Assembly: GCF_900108105.1 (NCBI RefSeq)
Contig: NZ_FNUR01000012.1
Location: 55,804-119,803 of the forward strand
Direction: 5' to 3'
DNA from: Butyrivibrio sp. Su6
Lineage (GTDB): Bacteria > Bacillota > Clostridia > Lachnospirales > Lachnospiraceae
Length of the DNA stretch: 64,000 nucleotides
Below the pieces are notes generated by a model. It was given only the letters and a program-made list of their open reading frames with translations, ran no database searches and had not been told where the DNA came from. Every line of letters begins with the position of its first letter. The stretch's first letter is position 1. Made by a program: the position numbers and the translations under genes. Shown here in pieces: positions 43,778 through 52,322 of the stretch.

Positions 43778-45452
43778 ACTTCTATCCTTCTTGGGACTCG
43801 CAGTTGCTATACTGGTGCTGATCACAGTCTTCTCACTCCAGTTTTTCAAGATCACTCCTCAATCAAAGATAGATACTCTTGAAAACGGGTGGGTAGTTAT
43901 GTACCGAGGTCAGCGCTACATCAATACTAACCTTGAACGACTGAGTGAACAGGTAGGCTACACTTTTTCAAGAGGTGACATAATAACGCTTAACATGAAC
44001 AGGCCTCTTCCGAATCTTGAATGCGATTTTCCTTATCTGTTCTTCAAAACGCAGTTTTGCGCCTATGAAGTATTTCTCAACGACCAGCTGATTGAAGCCT
44101 CAGACCTTGATGCTCTGGACTCCAACAGATTCGTAGGTACGGGTTACAATATGGTCCCCCTCGGAGAAGACTATGTTGGAAAAAAACTAAGTATTAAACT
44201 CTACGTTACAGAAAACAGCACCCGAGTAGATATGGTAAGTCCCACTATCGGAAGCTTTGATGATCTGGCCAGACGACTAATCTATGGTGCATTGTTCCCT
44301 CTGTTCACCGGAATTTTCCTGATTCTTTTTGGCCAGGTGTTCTTAGTTATTTCTCTTACATTTTACCTTAGAACTTCAGGTGTAAGAGTACAGATCATCA
44401 GCTCTATCATCAGTGTATTATTGGGATTTTGGATAGTTACAGCCTTTGATGTGTCCGGTTTTATGATAAATAAATCCGCAGCGACGCTTATTTCCTACGG
44501 TTCCATCTATCTCATAATACCTTGCATCTATCTTTTGCTTAATGAACTGCACAAAAGGCAGGACAATACACTTCTTCGAATAATGGGCTTTTCAACCCTT
44601 GGCTTTTCCGTGCTGTTTATTATTCTGCACATACTGGGATTAGTACATATAAATCACTTTATCTATCCATATTATGTGCTGTCCTTTGCCGGGATACTGA
44701 TATTTCTTTATTATGTTTGGACGGACATCCGCAGTCGCAAAAGAAATGCCTCTGTAAACATCATAATGCTGGGCTTATTTGTCCTTAGTATGTGCCTTGT
44801 TTTGTATGTTGGAATCGCCCTTTCCATGAAACTTGTTGATTACAGACAGAGCTTTTTAGCCACTATATCGATTCCTACAGGCGCCATATTTTTTGTGATT
44901 ACTCAGCTCCTCAACTACTTTATTTTCATGACTCATTCTTTTGCTCAGAGAAAAGAATATGCTTCTCTTTCTCAGATTGCTTTTGAGGACACCCTCACAG
45001 GCCTCTTTAACAGAGTAAAAAGTGATGAGAAAATGGCTGAACTGGACAAAACTGGTGATGATTTCTGTTTGATAAGTCTTGATCTAAATGGACTTAAAGA
45101 GGTAAATGATAACGCCGGACACCCTGCAGGAGACAGACTCTTAAGGTCTTTTGCCAATGCTCTTTATACAACATTTAATTCTATAGGAACCTGCTACAGG
45201 ATTGGCGGCGATGAATTTCTTGTTATTACAAGTACTACAGATAAGGCAACCATAGATTCACTTCTTCAACAGCTTGATAAGAAACTGTTAGATCTCGATG
45301 AAAGCGATCCTGAGATCAACCACAGCGTCTCCTATGGCTATGCCTTCCGTTCAGAGACTTCAGAAAATGAGGCCCATGCGGCATTCATGCTGGCCGACAA
45401 GAAAATGTACGATTATAAAAGAAAGTATTATTCTCATATGATGAAAAGATAA
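43770..45452 (+). CDS. Membrane diguanylate cyclase (GGDEF), second of a pair
   Basis: The 560-residue protein repeats the architecture of its neighbour: N-terminal TM, extracytoplasmic beta domain (about 30-170), about seven TM helices and a GGDEF domain with GGDEF at 479-483. The I-site position reads NSIG, again without RxxD. Its ATG overlaps the upstream gene by 8 bp, and AGGAGG lies six bases before it, so translation is coupled. The two likely arose by duplication and diverged in the sensor domain; they may form a heterodimer. Confidence 0.92.
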   Translation: MRKLLSFLGLAVAILVLITVFSLQFFKITPQSKIDTLENGWVVMYRGQRYINTNLERLSEQVGYTFSRGDIITLNMNRPLPNLECDFPYLFFKTQFCAYEVFLNDQLIEASDLDALDSNRFVGTGYNMVPLGEDYVGKKLSIKLYVTENSTRVDMVSPTIGSFDDLARRLIYGALFPLFTGIFLILFGQVFLVISLTFYLRTSGVRVQIISSIISVLLGFWIVTAFDVSGFMINKSAATLISYGSIYLIIPCIYLLLNELHKRQDNTLLRIMGFSTLGFSVLFIILHILGLVHINHFIYPYYVLSFAGILIFLYYVWTDIRSRKRNASVNIIMLGLFVLSMCLVLYVGIALSMKLVDYRQSFLATISIPTGAIFFVITQLLNYFIFMTHSFAQRKEYASLSQIAFEDTLTGLFNRVKSDEKMAELDKTGDDFCLISLDLNGLKEVNDNAGHPAGDRLLRSFANALYTTFNSIGTCYRIGGDEFLVITSTTDKATIDSLLQQLDKKLLDLDESDPEINHSVSYGYAFRSETSENEAHAAFMLADKKMYDYKRKYYSHMMKR

Positions 45453-45458
45453 AAATAA

Positions 45459-45493
45459 GCATACAAGATCAGCAAAACGCTAATCCTGTATGC
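45459..45493. terminator. Bidirectional terminator between GGDEF and pectinesterase genes
   Basis: A 15-bp stem (45459-45473 with 45479-45493), with two mismatches or G-T pairs, is followed by a T-run on the plus strand and by Ts (the A-run at 45451-45455) on the minus strand. It separates convergent genes. Confidence 0.82.
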
Positions 45494-45518
45494 TCATTTT
45501 TTGTTTATTACTTAAAGC

Positions 45519-46523
45519 TCATTTAAACAGCTTTACTATTTGGTCTGCCTTGTTCATAAGGTCTTTGTATTTTTCACTGTCTATATCCTTTATCCAGCTA
45601 TTTTTCTGGGATAAAGAGATCTCACTGTCATCTGCAATTTCTCTGGAATTATACTCTCCGTAAGTTACTGTAGGCTCATCTTTTGTGATGCCACCCCAAC
45701 CAGAGAAACGCTCAGGAGCAATGGTCTTATCCATCTTGCAGTCAAGAAATACTGTCTTCGCCTCATCTCTCCAGGGTCTTCCAAGAAATACTGAAGCTTC
45801 ATCGCAGCCATCCTCACCTTTTACAGTGCAGTTCCTGAATACAAAGCCAAGATCATCCTTACTTCCACATGCTGCTGTAACATAGCCATTTATGAATCTT
45901 TCGCCATTGTCTTCACCATGAGGCTGAAGCTTTCTGTTATTGCACTGAATGAAGCAGTCATCAAATACTGCATCCGCTCCACCAAAGATAAAGTCCACAT
46001 CACCGTAGATCTCACAGTTTTTGTAATACTGTTTTGTCTTTTTTCTGGGATTTAAAACTCTTGGTCCCATAAAGCCATTTTTTTGTCTCTCAGTAAGTGG
46101 AAGAGGTGCGCAAAACAGAGTGTCCTGGCAGCCTGTCATCTTCACATTTTCAAAATAGCACTCATCTGCATCGGCATAAACAGCAAGCGCCTGGCCATGT
46201 TCAAAGCCACCACCTACTGTATTTTTGATGGTCATATTTTTTACAACAACTCTTTTGCCTCCAAAAAAGGCTGTTGCTGTGCGGAATGTACCTCGTTTGG
46301 AGCCATCTTCCATCTCTTCAAAAGCACCATCGTCAAACTCAATGATTGTCTTGTCAATGCCTTCTCCGATGAACGTTATATCTGACTTTTCGCAGAAAAT
46401 CTTTTCCCTAAATGTTCCCTCTCCAATGTGGATTACATTCTTCTCTTCATAAGTCGCAGCCTGTATAGCCTCTGTAATAGTAGAATAATCTCCACCCTGT
46501 TTTTTTACGTTAATCTCAAGCAT
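45519..46523 (-). CDS. Pectin methylesterase, carbohydrate esterase family 8
   Basis: The 334-residue right-handed beta-helix enzyme removes methyl esters from pectin oligomers. Family motifs are present in order: QALAVYADADE, GCQDTLF (with the oxyanion Gln), GDVDFIFGGADAVF (catalytic Asp) and FLGRPWRD (Arg, Trp). There is no signal peptide, so it acts inside the cell on imported methylated oligogalacturonides, ahead of the GH28 enzyme. I start at 46523, with GGGAG five bases upstream, because the extra 21 residues of the longer frame overlap proS and are not conserved. Confidence 0.94.
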   Translation of the reverse strand: MLEINVKKQGGDYSTITEAIQAATYEEKNVIHIGEGTFREKIFCEKSDITFIGEGIDKTIIEFDDGAFEEMEDGSKRGTFRTATAFFGGKRVVVKNMTIKNTVGGGFEHGQALAVYADADECYFENVKMTGCQDTLFCAPLPLTERQKNGFMGPRVLNPRKKTKQYYKNCEIYGDVDFIFGGADAVFDDCFIQCNNRKLQPHGEDNGERFINGYVTAACGSKDDLGFVFRNCTVKGEDGCDEASVFLGRPWRDEAKTVFLDCKMDKTIAPERFSGWGGITKDEPTVTYGEYNSREIADDSEISLSQKNSWIKDIDSEKYKDLMNKADQIVKLFK

Positions 46524-46537
46524 AGTTGCTCCCCGGA

Positions 46538-47971
46538 TTAATATGCTCTTCCCCAATAAACCATCTTTGTAGCAGGTTTTCCACAAACCACGCAGGTTTC
46601 TGAAAGTTTTTCCTGCTCAAATGGGATACAACGGCTGGTTACGTTGTAATCTTCTTTGATCTTGTCTTCACACTCGCGGCATCCACACCACATAGCTTTT
46701 ACAAAGCCCTTTGTCTCTTTGAAGGCTTCTGCAAACTCTTCTTTGTTGTGTGCTGCAAATGTGTGTGCCTCAAGGTGCTTTTTAGCTCTGTCGAACATAT
46801 CCTTCTGAATCTGATCAAGGAGCTCGCCTACCTTTGCAGGTACATCGCTAATAGCACATTCAATCTTTTCTCTTGTGTCACGACGAACAAGTACGCACTT
46901 TCCTGCTTCAAGGTCCTTAGGTCCGATCTCGATACGAACCGGGATACCTCTCATCTCCTGCTCAGAGAACTTGTAGCCAGGAGTTCTGTCTGTATCGTCT
47001 GTCTTTACTCTGAATGCTGAAAGGCTCTTTGCGATATCATAAGCTGCATCTAAAACGCCTTCCTTCTTCTGCTGGATAGGAATAACAACAACCTGGATTG
47101 GAGCGATCTTAGGAGGTACTACAAGTCCTGAGTTGTCTCCGTGAACCATGATCATAGCGCCGATTGTACGTGTTGTAAGTCCCCATGATGTCTGGTTTAC
47201 ATAATGAAGCTGGTTATCTTTTCCTGCGTACTGGATTCCAAATGCCTTGGCAAATCCATCACCGAAGTTATGGCTTGTAGCACTCTGAAGTGCTCTTCCG
47301 TCATGCATAAGAGCTTCTACTGTATATGTAGCCTCAGCTCCTGCGAACTTCTCTTTGTCAGTCTTCTGTCCCTTGATAACAGGAATAGCCATATCGTTCT
47401 CAAGGAAATCAGCGTATACATTAAGCATCTGCTGTGTACGCTCTTCAGCCTCTTCGAATGTTGCGTGAGCTGTATGTCCTTCCTGCCAGAGGAACTCTCT
47501 GCTTCTAAGGAAAGGTCTTGTTTCTTTTTCCCAACGAACAACGCTGCACCACTGGTTTAATACCTGTGGAAGGTCTTTATATGAATGAATCTCTCCCTTG
47601 TAATAGTCACAGAAAAGAGTTTCTGATGTAGGTCTTACGCAGAATCTCTCTGCAAGTGGCTCAAGTCCGCCATGTGTAACCCATGCTACTTCAGGAGCGA
47701 ATCCTTCAACGTGATCTTTCTCCTTCTGAAGAAGTGACTCAGGAATGAACATAGGAAGATATGCGTTCTGAACTCCTGTCTCCTTAAATCTTGCATCAAG
47801 GTGCTTCTGAATAAGCTCCCAGATTGCGTATCCTGCAGGCTTGATTACCATGCATCCCTTAATGTTAGAGTAGCTAACCAGGTCAGCCTTGATACATACG
47901 TCTGTGTACCATTGTGTGAAATCCTCATCCATAGATGTGATCTCAGCTACAAGTTTCTTGTTGTCTGCCAT
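46538..47971 (-). CDS. proS: Prolyl-tRNA synthetase, archaeal/eukaryotic-like type
   Basis: The 477-residue class II synthetase is of the short type without the bacterial editing insertion. It has class II motifs 2 and 3 in [18 protein letters not shown] (read in parts) and [16 protein letters not shown]. The C-terminal domain carries cysteine pairs (CGCREC, CVVC) that probably bind zinc, and ends in the typical Tyr (GRAY). AAGGAG lies eight bases before the ATG. A T-box leader with a Pro specifier controls it. The CE8 gene begins 14 bp downstream. Confidence 0.96.
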   Translation of the reverse strand: MADNKKLVAEITSMDEDFTQWYTDVCIKADLVSYSNIKGCMVIKPAGYAIWELIQKHLDARFKETGVQNAYLPMFIPESLLQKEKDHVEGFAPEVAWVTHGGLEPLAERFCVRPTSETLFCDYYKGEIHSYKDLPQVLNQWCSVVRWEKETRPFLRSREFLWQEGHTAHATFEEAEERTQQMLNVYADFLENDMAIPVIKGQKTDKEKFAGAEATYTVEALMHDGRALQSATSHNFGDGFAKAFGIQYAGKDNQLHYVNQTSWGLTTRTIGAMIMVHGDNSGLVVPPKIAPIQVVVIPIQQKKEGVLDAAYDIAKSLSAFRVKTDDTDRTPGYKFSEQEMRGIPVRIEIGPKDLEAGKCVLVRRDTREKIECAISDVPAKVGELLDQIQKDMFDRAKKHLEAHTFAAHNKEEFAEAFKETKGFVKAMWCGCRECEDKIKEDYNVTSRCIPFEQEKLSETCVVCGKPATKMVYWGRAY

Positions 47972-48021
47972 TTTTCTTTCTCCTTTTAATCTATGAAGTG
48001 GATACGAAAAATAATAAAAAA

Positions 48022-48282
48022 AGCCTTCGCATCCCTATAAACAGGGACCGAAGGCTAGTCGGCGGTACCACCCTATTTAAATCTGCATTCAAAAGCAGAT
48101 TTCACTTCATTGACACCCTTAACGCGGGAAACGCTGTGTTTACGCATCATCGAAAAAAATGTTTTCACACAGGACTCCAAGGCAGGTTCACTTAGCTATC
48201 GTAAGAGCTCGCACCATCCGCTCTCTCTCTGAAACGCTTTGCTAAATTACTATTCCTCTTCAACGTCTATAAATATGTTTAA
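48022..48282 (-). promoter_or_regulatory. T-box leader of proS (Pro specifier)
   Basis: The minus strand carries the canonical T-box sequence AGGGTGGTACCGCC (about 48061-48074), followed by a terminator stem (48022-48056) and a T-run. In Stem I, the GTGAACCTGCCTTGGAG segment shows CCT, a Pro codon, as specifier at 48184-48186. Uncharged tRNA-Pro should allow proS, and anything co-transcribed, to be expressed. Confidence 0.95.
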
Positions 48283-48287
48283 AAATG

Positions 48288-48316
48288 ATTTTATTAACAT
48301 TTAACTTTATTGTCAA
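48288..48316 (-). promoter_or_regulatory. Promoter of the proS T-box transcript
   Basis: On the minus strand TTGACA (48311-48316) and TAAAAT (48288-48293) are 17 bp apart. The -35 begins one base after the kdgK stop codon. Confidence 0.8.
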
Positions 48317-48317
48317 G

Positions 48318-49340
48318 TTATCTGTTAAGCTCGCTGGTAGGCCCAACTGCTTTATGATTCTTAATAATACTGTCAATTTCTCTTAAATCACTTGCAGGAA
48401 GATCTCCGGGAATTGTATTCTTTACGCTTGATGTAGCATTACCATATTCAAGAGCTTTTTCTACATCATCATACTTAAGAAGTCCATAGAGAACACCTGA
48501 AACATAGGCATCACCTGAACCAATTCTGTCGATAACATCGATGTCCTTATAAGGCTGCTCTGTGTAGAACTTATCCTTTGGTGCATCGTATATTGTAGAA
48601 GTAAAGTTATGCTTTCTAGGACTGATTACTTCTCTCTGAGTTGTGCATACTACCTTAACAGGATATTCAGTTGTATAGCTCTTCATGATGTCTGCAAGGT
48701 CGCCCTCTTTCTGCATCATGCGGCGTGATGTCTCCTCAGAAACAAAGAGAATATCTACATATGGCAATATGTGCTTAATGGCTGCTCTTGCCTCTTCTTC
48801 GCTCCAGAGATTAGCTCTGTAATTGCAGTCAAAAGAAACCAAGGCTCCGCCCTTTTTAAATCTCTTAATAAGTTCTGTTGTGACCTCGCAGGTATTCTTA
48901 TTAAGCGCAAGTGTAATTCCACTGGTGTGGAACATTCTTGTTGAAGTATAAACATCCTCAGGAATCTCATCTAAAGAAATCTTTGTCATAGAGGAATTTT
49001 TTCTGTCATATACAATAGAAGGCTTACGTGGAGCTGCGCCGTTCTCATAGTAGTAGATTCCAAGTCTGGCATCATCAGATTCATCGTAGATCAGATAGTC
49101 ATCAGAAACGCCCTCAAATCTGATTCTGTTCTTAATGAATGTTCCCAATGCATTCTGCGGAAGCTTGGAAATAACGCCGGTACGAAGTCCCAAGAGAGCA
49201 ACTCCGGACGCAACATTCAGCTCTGAGCCACCGGCTCTTTTATCAAAAACATCGCCTCTTGTCATTCTCTCATAATTAGGCGGTGACAATCTAAGCATTA
49301 TCTCGCCAAGTGTTATCAGATCAAAATTTTTTTCTCCCAT
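48318..49340 (-). CDS. kdgK: 2-keto-3-deoxygluconate kinase (PfkB family)
   Basis: The 340-residue PfkB/ribokinase-fold sugar kinase matches 2-dehydro-3-deoxygluconokinases, which phosphorylate KDG from pectin or uronate breakdown. The N-terminal LGEIMLRLSPP and AGGSELNVASG segments and the C-terminal catalytic motif DRIGSGDAYVSG (Asp base) are present. It completes the pectin theme with GH28 and CE8. AAGGAGG precedes the ATG. Two LacI-type operator-like palindromes lie 50-145 bp upstream, so a KdgR-like repressor is likely. Confidence 0.92.
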   Translation of the reverse strand: MGEKNFDLITLGEIMLRLSPPNYERMTRGDVFDKRAGGSELNVASGVALLGLRTGVISKLPQNALGTFIKNRIRFEGVSDDYLIYDESDDARLGIYYYENGAAPRKPSIVYDRKNSSMTKISLDEIPEDVYTSTRMFHTSGITLALNKNTCEVTTELIKRFKKGGALVSFDCNYRANLWSEEEARAAIKHILPYVDILFVSEETSRRMMQKEGDLADIMKSYTTEYPVKVVCTTQREVISPRKHNFTSTIYDAPKDKFYTEQPYKDIDVIDRIGSGDAYVSGVLYGLLKYDDVEKALEYGNATSSVKNTIPGDLPASDLREIDSIIKNHKAVGPTSELNR

Positions 49341-49392
49341 TTCAAAAGCCCTCCTTACTATATTTTAAATCATAAATCCTGAACTCCAAAAA

Positions 49393-49406
49393 TGAAAGTG
49401 CTTACA
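49393..49406. promoter_or_regulatory. LacI-type operator, promoter-proximal copy
   Basis: TGAAAGTGCTTACA has the imperfect palindromic pattern of LacI/CcpA-family operators (TGWAANNNNTTWCA). It lies about 53 bp before the kdgK ATG. Confidence 0.6.
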
Positions 49407-49467
49407 TCTTGAAAATCTTGCAAATACTGAATGTTTAGTGTCGTTCAATTTTTTCCACTTTTTGTAT

Positions 49468-49485
49468 CATGTAAGCACTTACATG
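49468..49485. promoter_or_regulatory. LacI-type operator, distal copy
   Basis: CATGTAAGCACTTACATG is an 18-bp palindrome broken only at its two central bases. Its core, TGTAAGCACTTACA, matches LacI-family operators. Its centre is 77 bp from the proximal operator, close to a whole number of helical turns, so looping is possible. Confidence 0.65.
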
Positions 49486-49513
49486 GCACACAATATTAAT
49501 GTATGATTGCATC

Positions 49514-49621
49514 ATCAGCTGAGAGCTGATACTTAATAAGCCGATTTACGTTCGCCATAACGTATTTCCTTTATAAAAACCTCTAACACAAAAAGAAGAC
49601 TGTCCCCAACAGTCTTCTTTT
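49514..49621 (+). other. Hairpin and orphan terminator in a 446-bp gap
   Basis: The gap between kdgK and the M14 gene has no reading frame I trust. It holds a 7-bp hairpin (49514-49520 with 49524-49530) and a strong 13-bp terminator-like stem (49591-49603 with 49609-49621) with a T-run on the plus strand. No gene lies just upstream, so a small RNA of about 100 nt ending here is possible. It could instead be a remnant. Confidence 0.4.
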
Positions 49622-49716
49622 ACATTATGTAAAATTTTACTTTCTTCTGTCCTATGCAATGTTCGTTAGATGTGGTACTGATGTTTATGGTTTTTTTGTG
49701 TACGCGTGAGCTATGT

Positions 49717-49759
49717 AACCCCCCAGGGGGCTTGAAAGTCCCGGTCCAAACATGATAAC
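49717..49759 (+). promoter_or_regulatory. GC-palindrome promoter of the M14 hydrolase gene
   Basis: AACCCCCCAGGGGGCTTG (49717-49734) merges with the -35 TTGAAA (49732-49737). A 16-bp spacer leads to GATAAC (49754-49759), and the start codon is at 49787. The same palindrome in the same relation to a -35 lies upstream of the solute-binding protein gene at 57165-57208. Confidence 0.65.
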
Positions 49760-49786
49760 CTTGGCTCTGAAGCGAGGGTTAATACA

Positions 49787-50743
49787 ATGGCAAAAATAAA
49801 TATAGCCGGACACGAGCTTAGTTCCGGCAAGACGATAAAAGACCATATACATGTAGATGGAACTGAGATACACATTCCACATATCATCATCTGTGGCGAA
49901 AAGCCGGGCAAAACCGTACTAGTTACAGCAGGTATCCATAATGCGGAATATGTCGGCATTCAGGCAGCTATTGAGCTCTCTAATGAGATTTCTCCCAAAG
50001 ACCTTTCAGGAAATCTTATCATCATCCCATTAGCCAACAGGTCAGGTTTTGAAAACAGAACAATGTCCCTTGTTTACGAGGATGGCAAGAATCTCAACAG
50101 GGTCTTCCCGGGAGACAAGGATGGTTCAGCCGCCGATCGCCTGGCAAGCCTTCTGTTTGATGTTTTTATCAAAAACGCTGATGCTTACATTGACCTGCAT
50201 AGCGGAGACGGATACGAGACTCTTATCCCCTACGCATACTACGTGGGAGCTTCTCCTGCCAGTGATATTGCAAAAAAGATGGTGGACTGCGTCAACGCCT
50301 CCTACTGCGTAAAGAGTACCTGCACCACCGAAGGCGCCTACAACACAGCCTCCATGGCCGGAATCCCCAGTGTTCTAATAGAGCGCGGTCAGCTTAGTCT
50401 CCTTCCAAAAGATGAGGTACAGGCAGACAAAGAAGATGTACTGAACATTTTGAAATTCCTTGGTCTTATTGAAGGAGAGTACAAGACATATCCCAAGACA
50501 GAACTCAGAGAATTCAGTGATGACGCCCCATTCACCGGCTGCTGGTATCCAGAGAAAAAGGTGGGAGAGAAATTTTCAAAAGGTGATAAATTTGGTGAGA
50601 TAAGGGATTACTTTGGAAGGCCCCTTCACACAGCCATTGCCAATACTGACGGAGTTCTGATCCACCAGTGCTCATCTCTTAGCATAATCAAGAATGGTCC
50701 CATGGTGACCTACGGAGTAATACAAAAACAGGATGCATGTTGA
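49787..50743 (+). CDS. M14-family AstE/AspA-like zinc hydrolase
   Basis: The 318-residue protein belongs to the succinylglutamate desuccinylase/aspartoacylase branch of the M14 zinc peptidases. Zinc ligands are likely His and Glu in AGIHNAEYVG and His in DLHSGDGYE; the catalytic Glu may be in VLIERGQ. The usual HGDE is changed to HNAE, so substrate specificity probably differs from desuccinylases. The last 90 residues form the beta-rich domain typical of this branch. GAGGG lies eight bases before the ATG. It is convergent with the ABC locus but shares its promoter element. Confidence 0.87.
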   Translation: MAKINIAGHELSSGKTIKDHIHVDGTEIHIPHIIICGEKPGKTVLVTAGIHNAEYVGIQAAIELSNEISPKDLSGNLIIIPLANRSGFENRTMSLVYEDGKNLNRVFPGDKDGSAADRLASLLFDVFIKNADAYIDLHSGDGYETLIPYAYYVGASPASDIAKKMVDCVNASYCVKSTCTTEGAYNTASMAGIPSVLIERGQLSLLPKDEVQADKEDVLNILKFLGLIEGEYKTYPKTELREFSDDAPFTGCWYPEKKVGEKFSKGDKFGEIRDYFGRPLHTAIANTDGVLIHQCSSLSIIKNGPMVTYGVIQKQDAC

Positions 50744-50757
50744 ATGCATCCTGTTTT
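50725..50757. terminator. Bidirectional terminator of the M14 and DUF4198-like genes
   Basis: A 14-bp perfect stem (50725-50738 with 50744-50757) has a 5-nt loop that contains the M14 stop codon. A and T tracts at both ends let it work both ways. Confidence 0.88.
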
Positions 50758-50761
50758 CGTA

Positions 50762-51502
50762 TTACCTTTTAACGTATGTGAATGTTGAAGCAATTTCTTT
50801 GCTGTCATAGATTCCGGGAATTCCTTCCGCCAGCGGAGTTCTTGTAACGGCCATATACACACCCTTTTTCTCCACTGAGAAGAATATCCTGCCTTCCTCA
50901 TCTGTGTTCAGGATTCTCTCAAAATACTCTTTTCCATCATAGAACACAACAACTACCGTGGATCCCCTAAGCGGGAATTTGTCATGAATAAGCTTTAAAT
51001 GAAGCACGTCGGTGTCTGCTTCCCAGGGATCGGGAACGAAGCTTACTCTGGATTCATGGATAAATTCGGGAGTCCCCTTCTTATCTCCAACAGTTATGTT
51101 TGTCACATATATCTGAGGATAGTTCTTGGCATCAAGAATATCAGGATATGTCCTTCTGTCGCCCTCATAATACACGTCTTTTTCATCTCTTACATAATTG
51201 TTGTCATAGATACACATAAGGGTATAAATGCCCTCAGAAACTGGCGTAAAGCGAAGCTCATAGTAGTCTCCCTGCTCATCGCCCGGGCCCTTAACCGGTG
51301 TTATTGCTATTCTGTTTCCTTTTTCATCTGTGGCGAAGGCTCTTATCTCATCAAGACGAAAGAATCCGTCCGGCCTCATGTGATGTCCCCACCTCATTAT
51401 TCCGCAGACTTCTTCCCCCGGCTCATATACACTGTTGTCAGTGATTATCCAGGCTTCGTGGCCATATACCATCATATCTGTAGTATCAATTCCTCTTCTC
51501 AT
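50762..51502 (-). CDS. DUF4198-like protein linked to metal uptake
   Basis: The 246-residue, beta-rich protein begins with YGHEAWIITDNSVYEPGEEV close to its N-terminus, read in parts, and continues with MRWGHHMRPDGFF. This matches the DUF4198/NikM-like family, known from nickel and cobalt uptake loci. Family members normally have a signal peptide before the HEAWI segment; this one has none, so it may work in the cytoplasm. I start at 51502, with GGAG six bases upstream. It is the last gene of the ABC operon. The several His residues could bind metal. Confidence 0.7.
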   Translation of the reverse strand: MRRGIDTTDMMVYGHEAWIITDNSVYEPGEEVCGIMRWGHHMRPDGFFRLDEIRAFATDEKGNRIAITPVKGPGDEQGDYYELRFTPVSEGIYTLMCIYDNNYVRDEKDVYYEGDRRTYPDILDAKNYPQIYVTNITVGDKKGTPEFIHESRVSFVPDPWEADTDVLHLKLIHDKFPLRGSTVVVVFYDGKEYFERILNTDEEGRIFFSVEKKGVYMAVTRTPLAEGIPGIYDSKEIASTFTYVKR

Positions 51503-51522
51503 CTCAAACTCCATTCATATTA

Positions 51523-52284
51523 TTAGACTACTGCTTTCTGAGCCTTTACCAGAAACATCCTGTCAGGCATATAAAACTGGTCTTTCTCGCTATAGAGTCT
51601 ATCTCCCGCCCCAAGATCAGTAACTATATTTTCATAACCGATCTTTTCAAGACAAGCCTTGTCCCACTCCGGTCTGTCCAAAGTGCTGATAGATAACATG
51701 TGGTAAATATCGTGGCACTCCTCTACCATGGCGTCGGTCACATTTTTGTGGGCAAGGTTCTGCATCTGATCATAGTGATGAAATCCCTTTGCATACTCCG
51801 CATCATACACAAGCAGCATTCCTCCCGGCTTTAACACTCTGTGCCACTCCATGTAGGCTTCCACCGGATGCGGAAGTGTCCATACAAGATTTCTATTTAT
51901 CACCAGATCAAAAGAGCTATCGGCAAAATCCAGTTTCTCGGCGTCCATAACCATAAGACGCGCCTTTGCTCCATGGCGTGAAAGCAGCTCTTTTCCCCTC
52001 TCTATCATCTCAGGCGTAAGATCCACCCCGGTCACGTCAAAATCAAAATCCGACAACACCATTTCGAAAAAACCGGCTCCGCATCCAACGTCCAGAACAG
52101 ACAACTTATCATCAGCTGAAAAATGCCTTAAAAACTCCGCCTGCCACAGCTGTTTTTTCCTGCTGTGGATCTCCTCGTGTTTGTGCTCACTAAAGCTCTC
52201 AGCCCTCTTGGACCAATAGGTCACCACTTTATCCTTGATATCTTCAGCTTCCTCCTCAAAAGGAATCTGCATAAGTTTAGTCAT
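51523..52284 (-). CDS. Class I SAM-dependent methyltransferase
   Basis: The 253-residue protein has the SAM-binding motif VLDVGCGAGFFE near residue 62, then VTGVDLTPEMIERG and a post-I acidic motif at VMDAEKLDF. It resembles the UbiE/small-molecule type of methyltransferase. It is embedded in the ABC operon, 38 bp after the ATPase gene and 20 bp before the DUF4198-like gene, so its substrate may be the imported ligand or a metal chelator. No ribosome site is well placed. Confidence 0.88.
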   Translation of the reverse strand: MTKLMQIPFEEEAEDIKDKVVTYWSKRAESFSEHKHEEIHSRKKQLWQAEFLRHFSADDKLSVLDVGCGAGFFEMVLSDFDFDVTGVDLTPEMIERGKELLSRHGAKARLMVMDAEKLDFADSSFDLVINRNLVWTLPHPVEAYMEWHRVLKPGGMLLVYDAEYAKGFHHYDQMQNLAHKNVTDAMVEECHDIYHMLSISTLDRPEWDKACLEKIGYENIVTDLGAGDRLYSEKDQFYMPDRMFLVKAQKAVV

Positions 52285-52322
52285 ATTACTACGTATACCT
52301 CAATTATTTTTCTAAAAGTTTG

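Noticed and set aside
42056..45452. The two GGDEF genes as one gene broken by a frameshift
   Set aside because: Each has its own N-terminal membrane segment, sensor, seven-helix block, complete GGDEF domain and ribosome site, so they are two genes.
49511..49534. CTGAGAGCTGATAC, which recalls part of a TPP riboswitch
   Set aside because: The rest of the TPP consensus is absent; it is part of a simple 7-bp hairpin.
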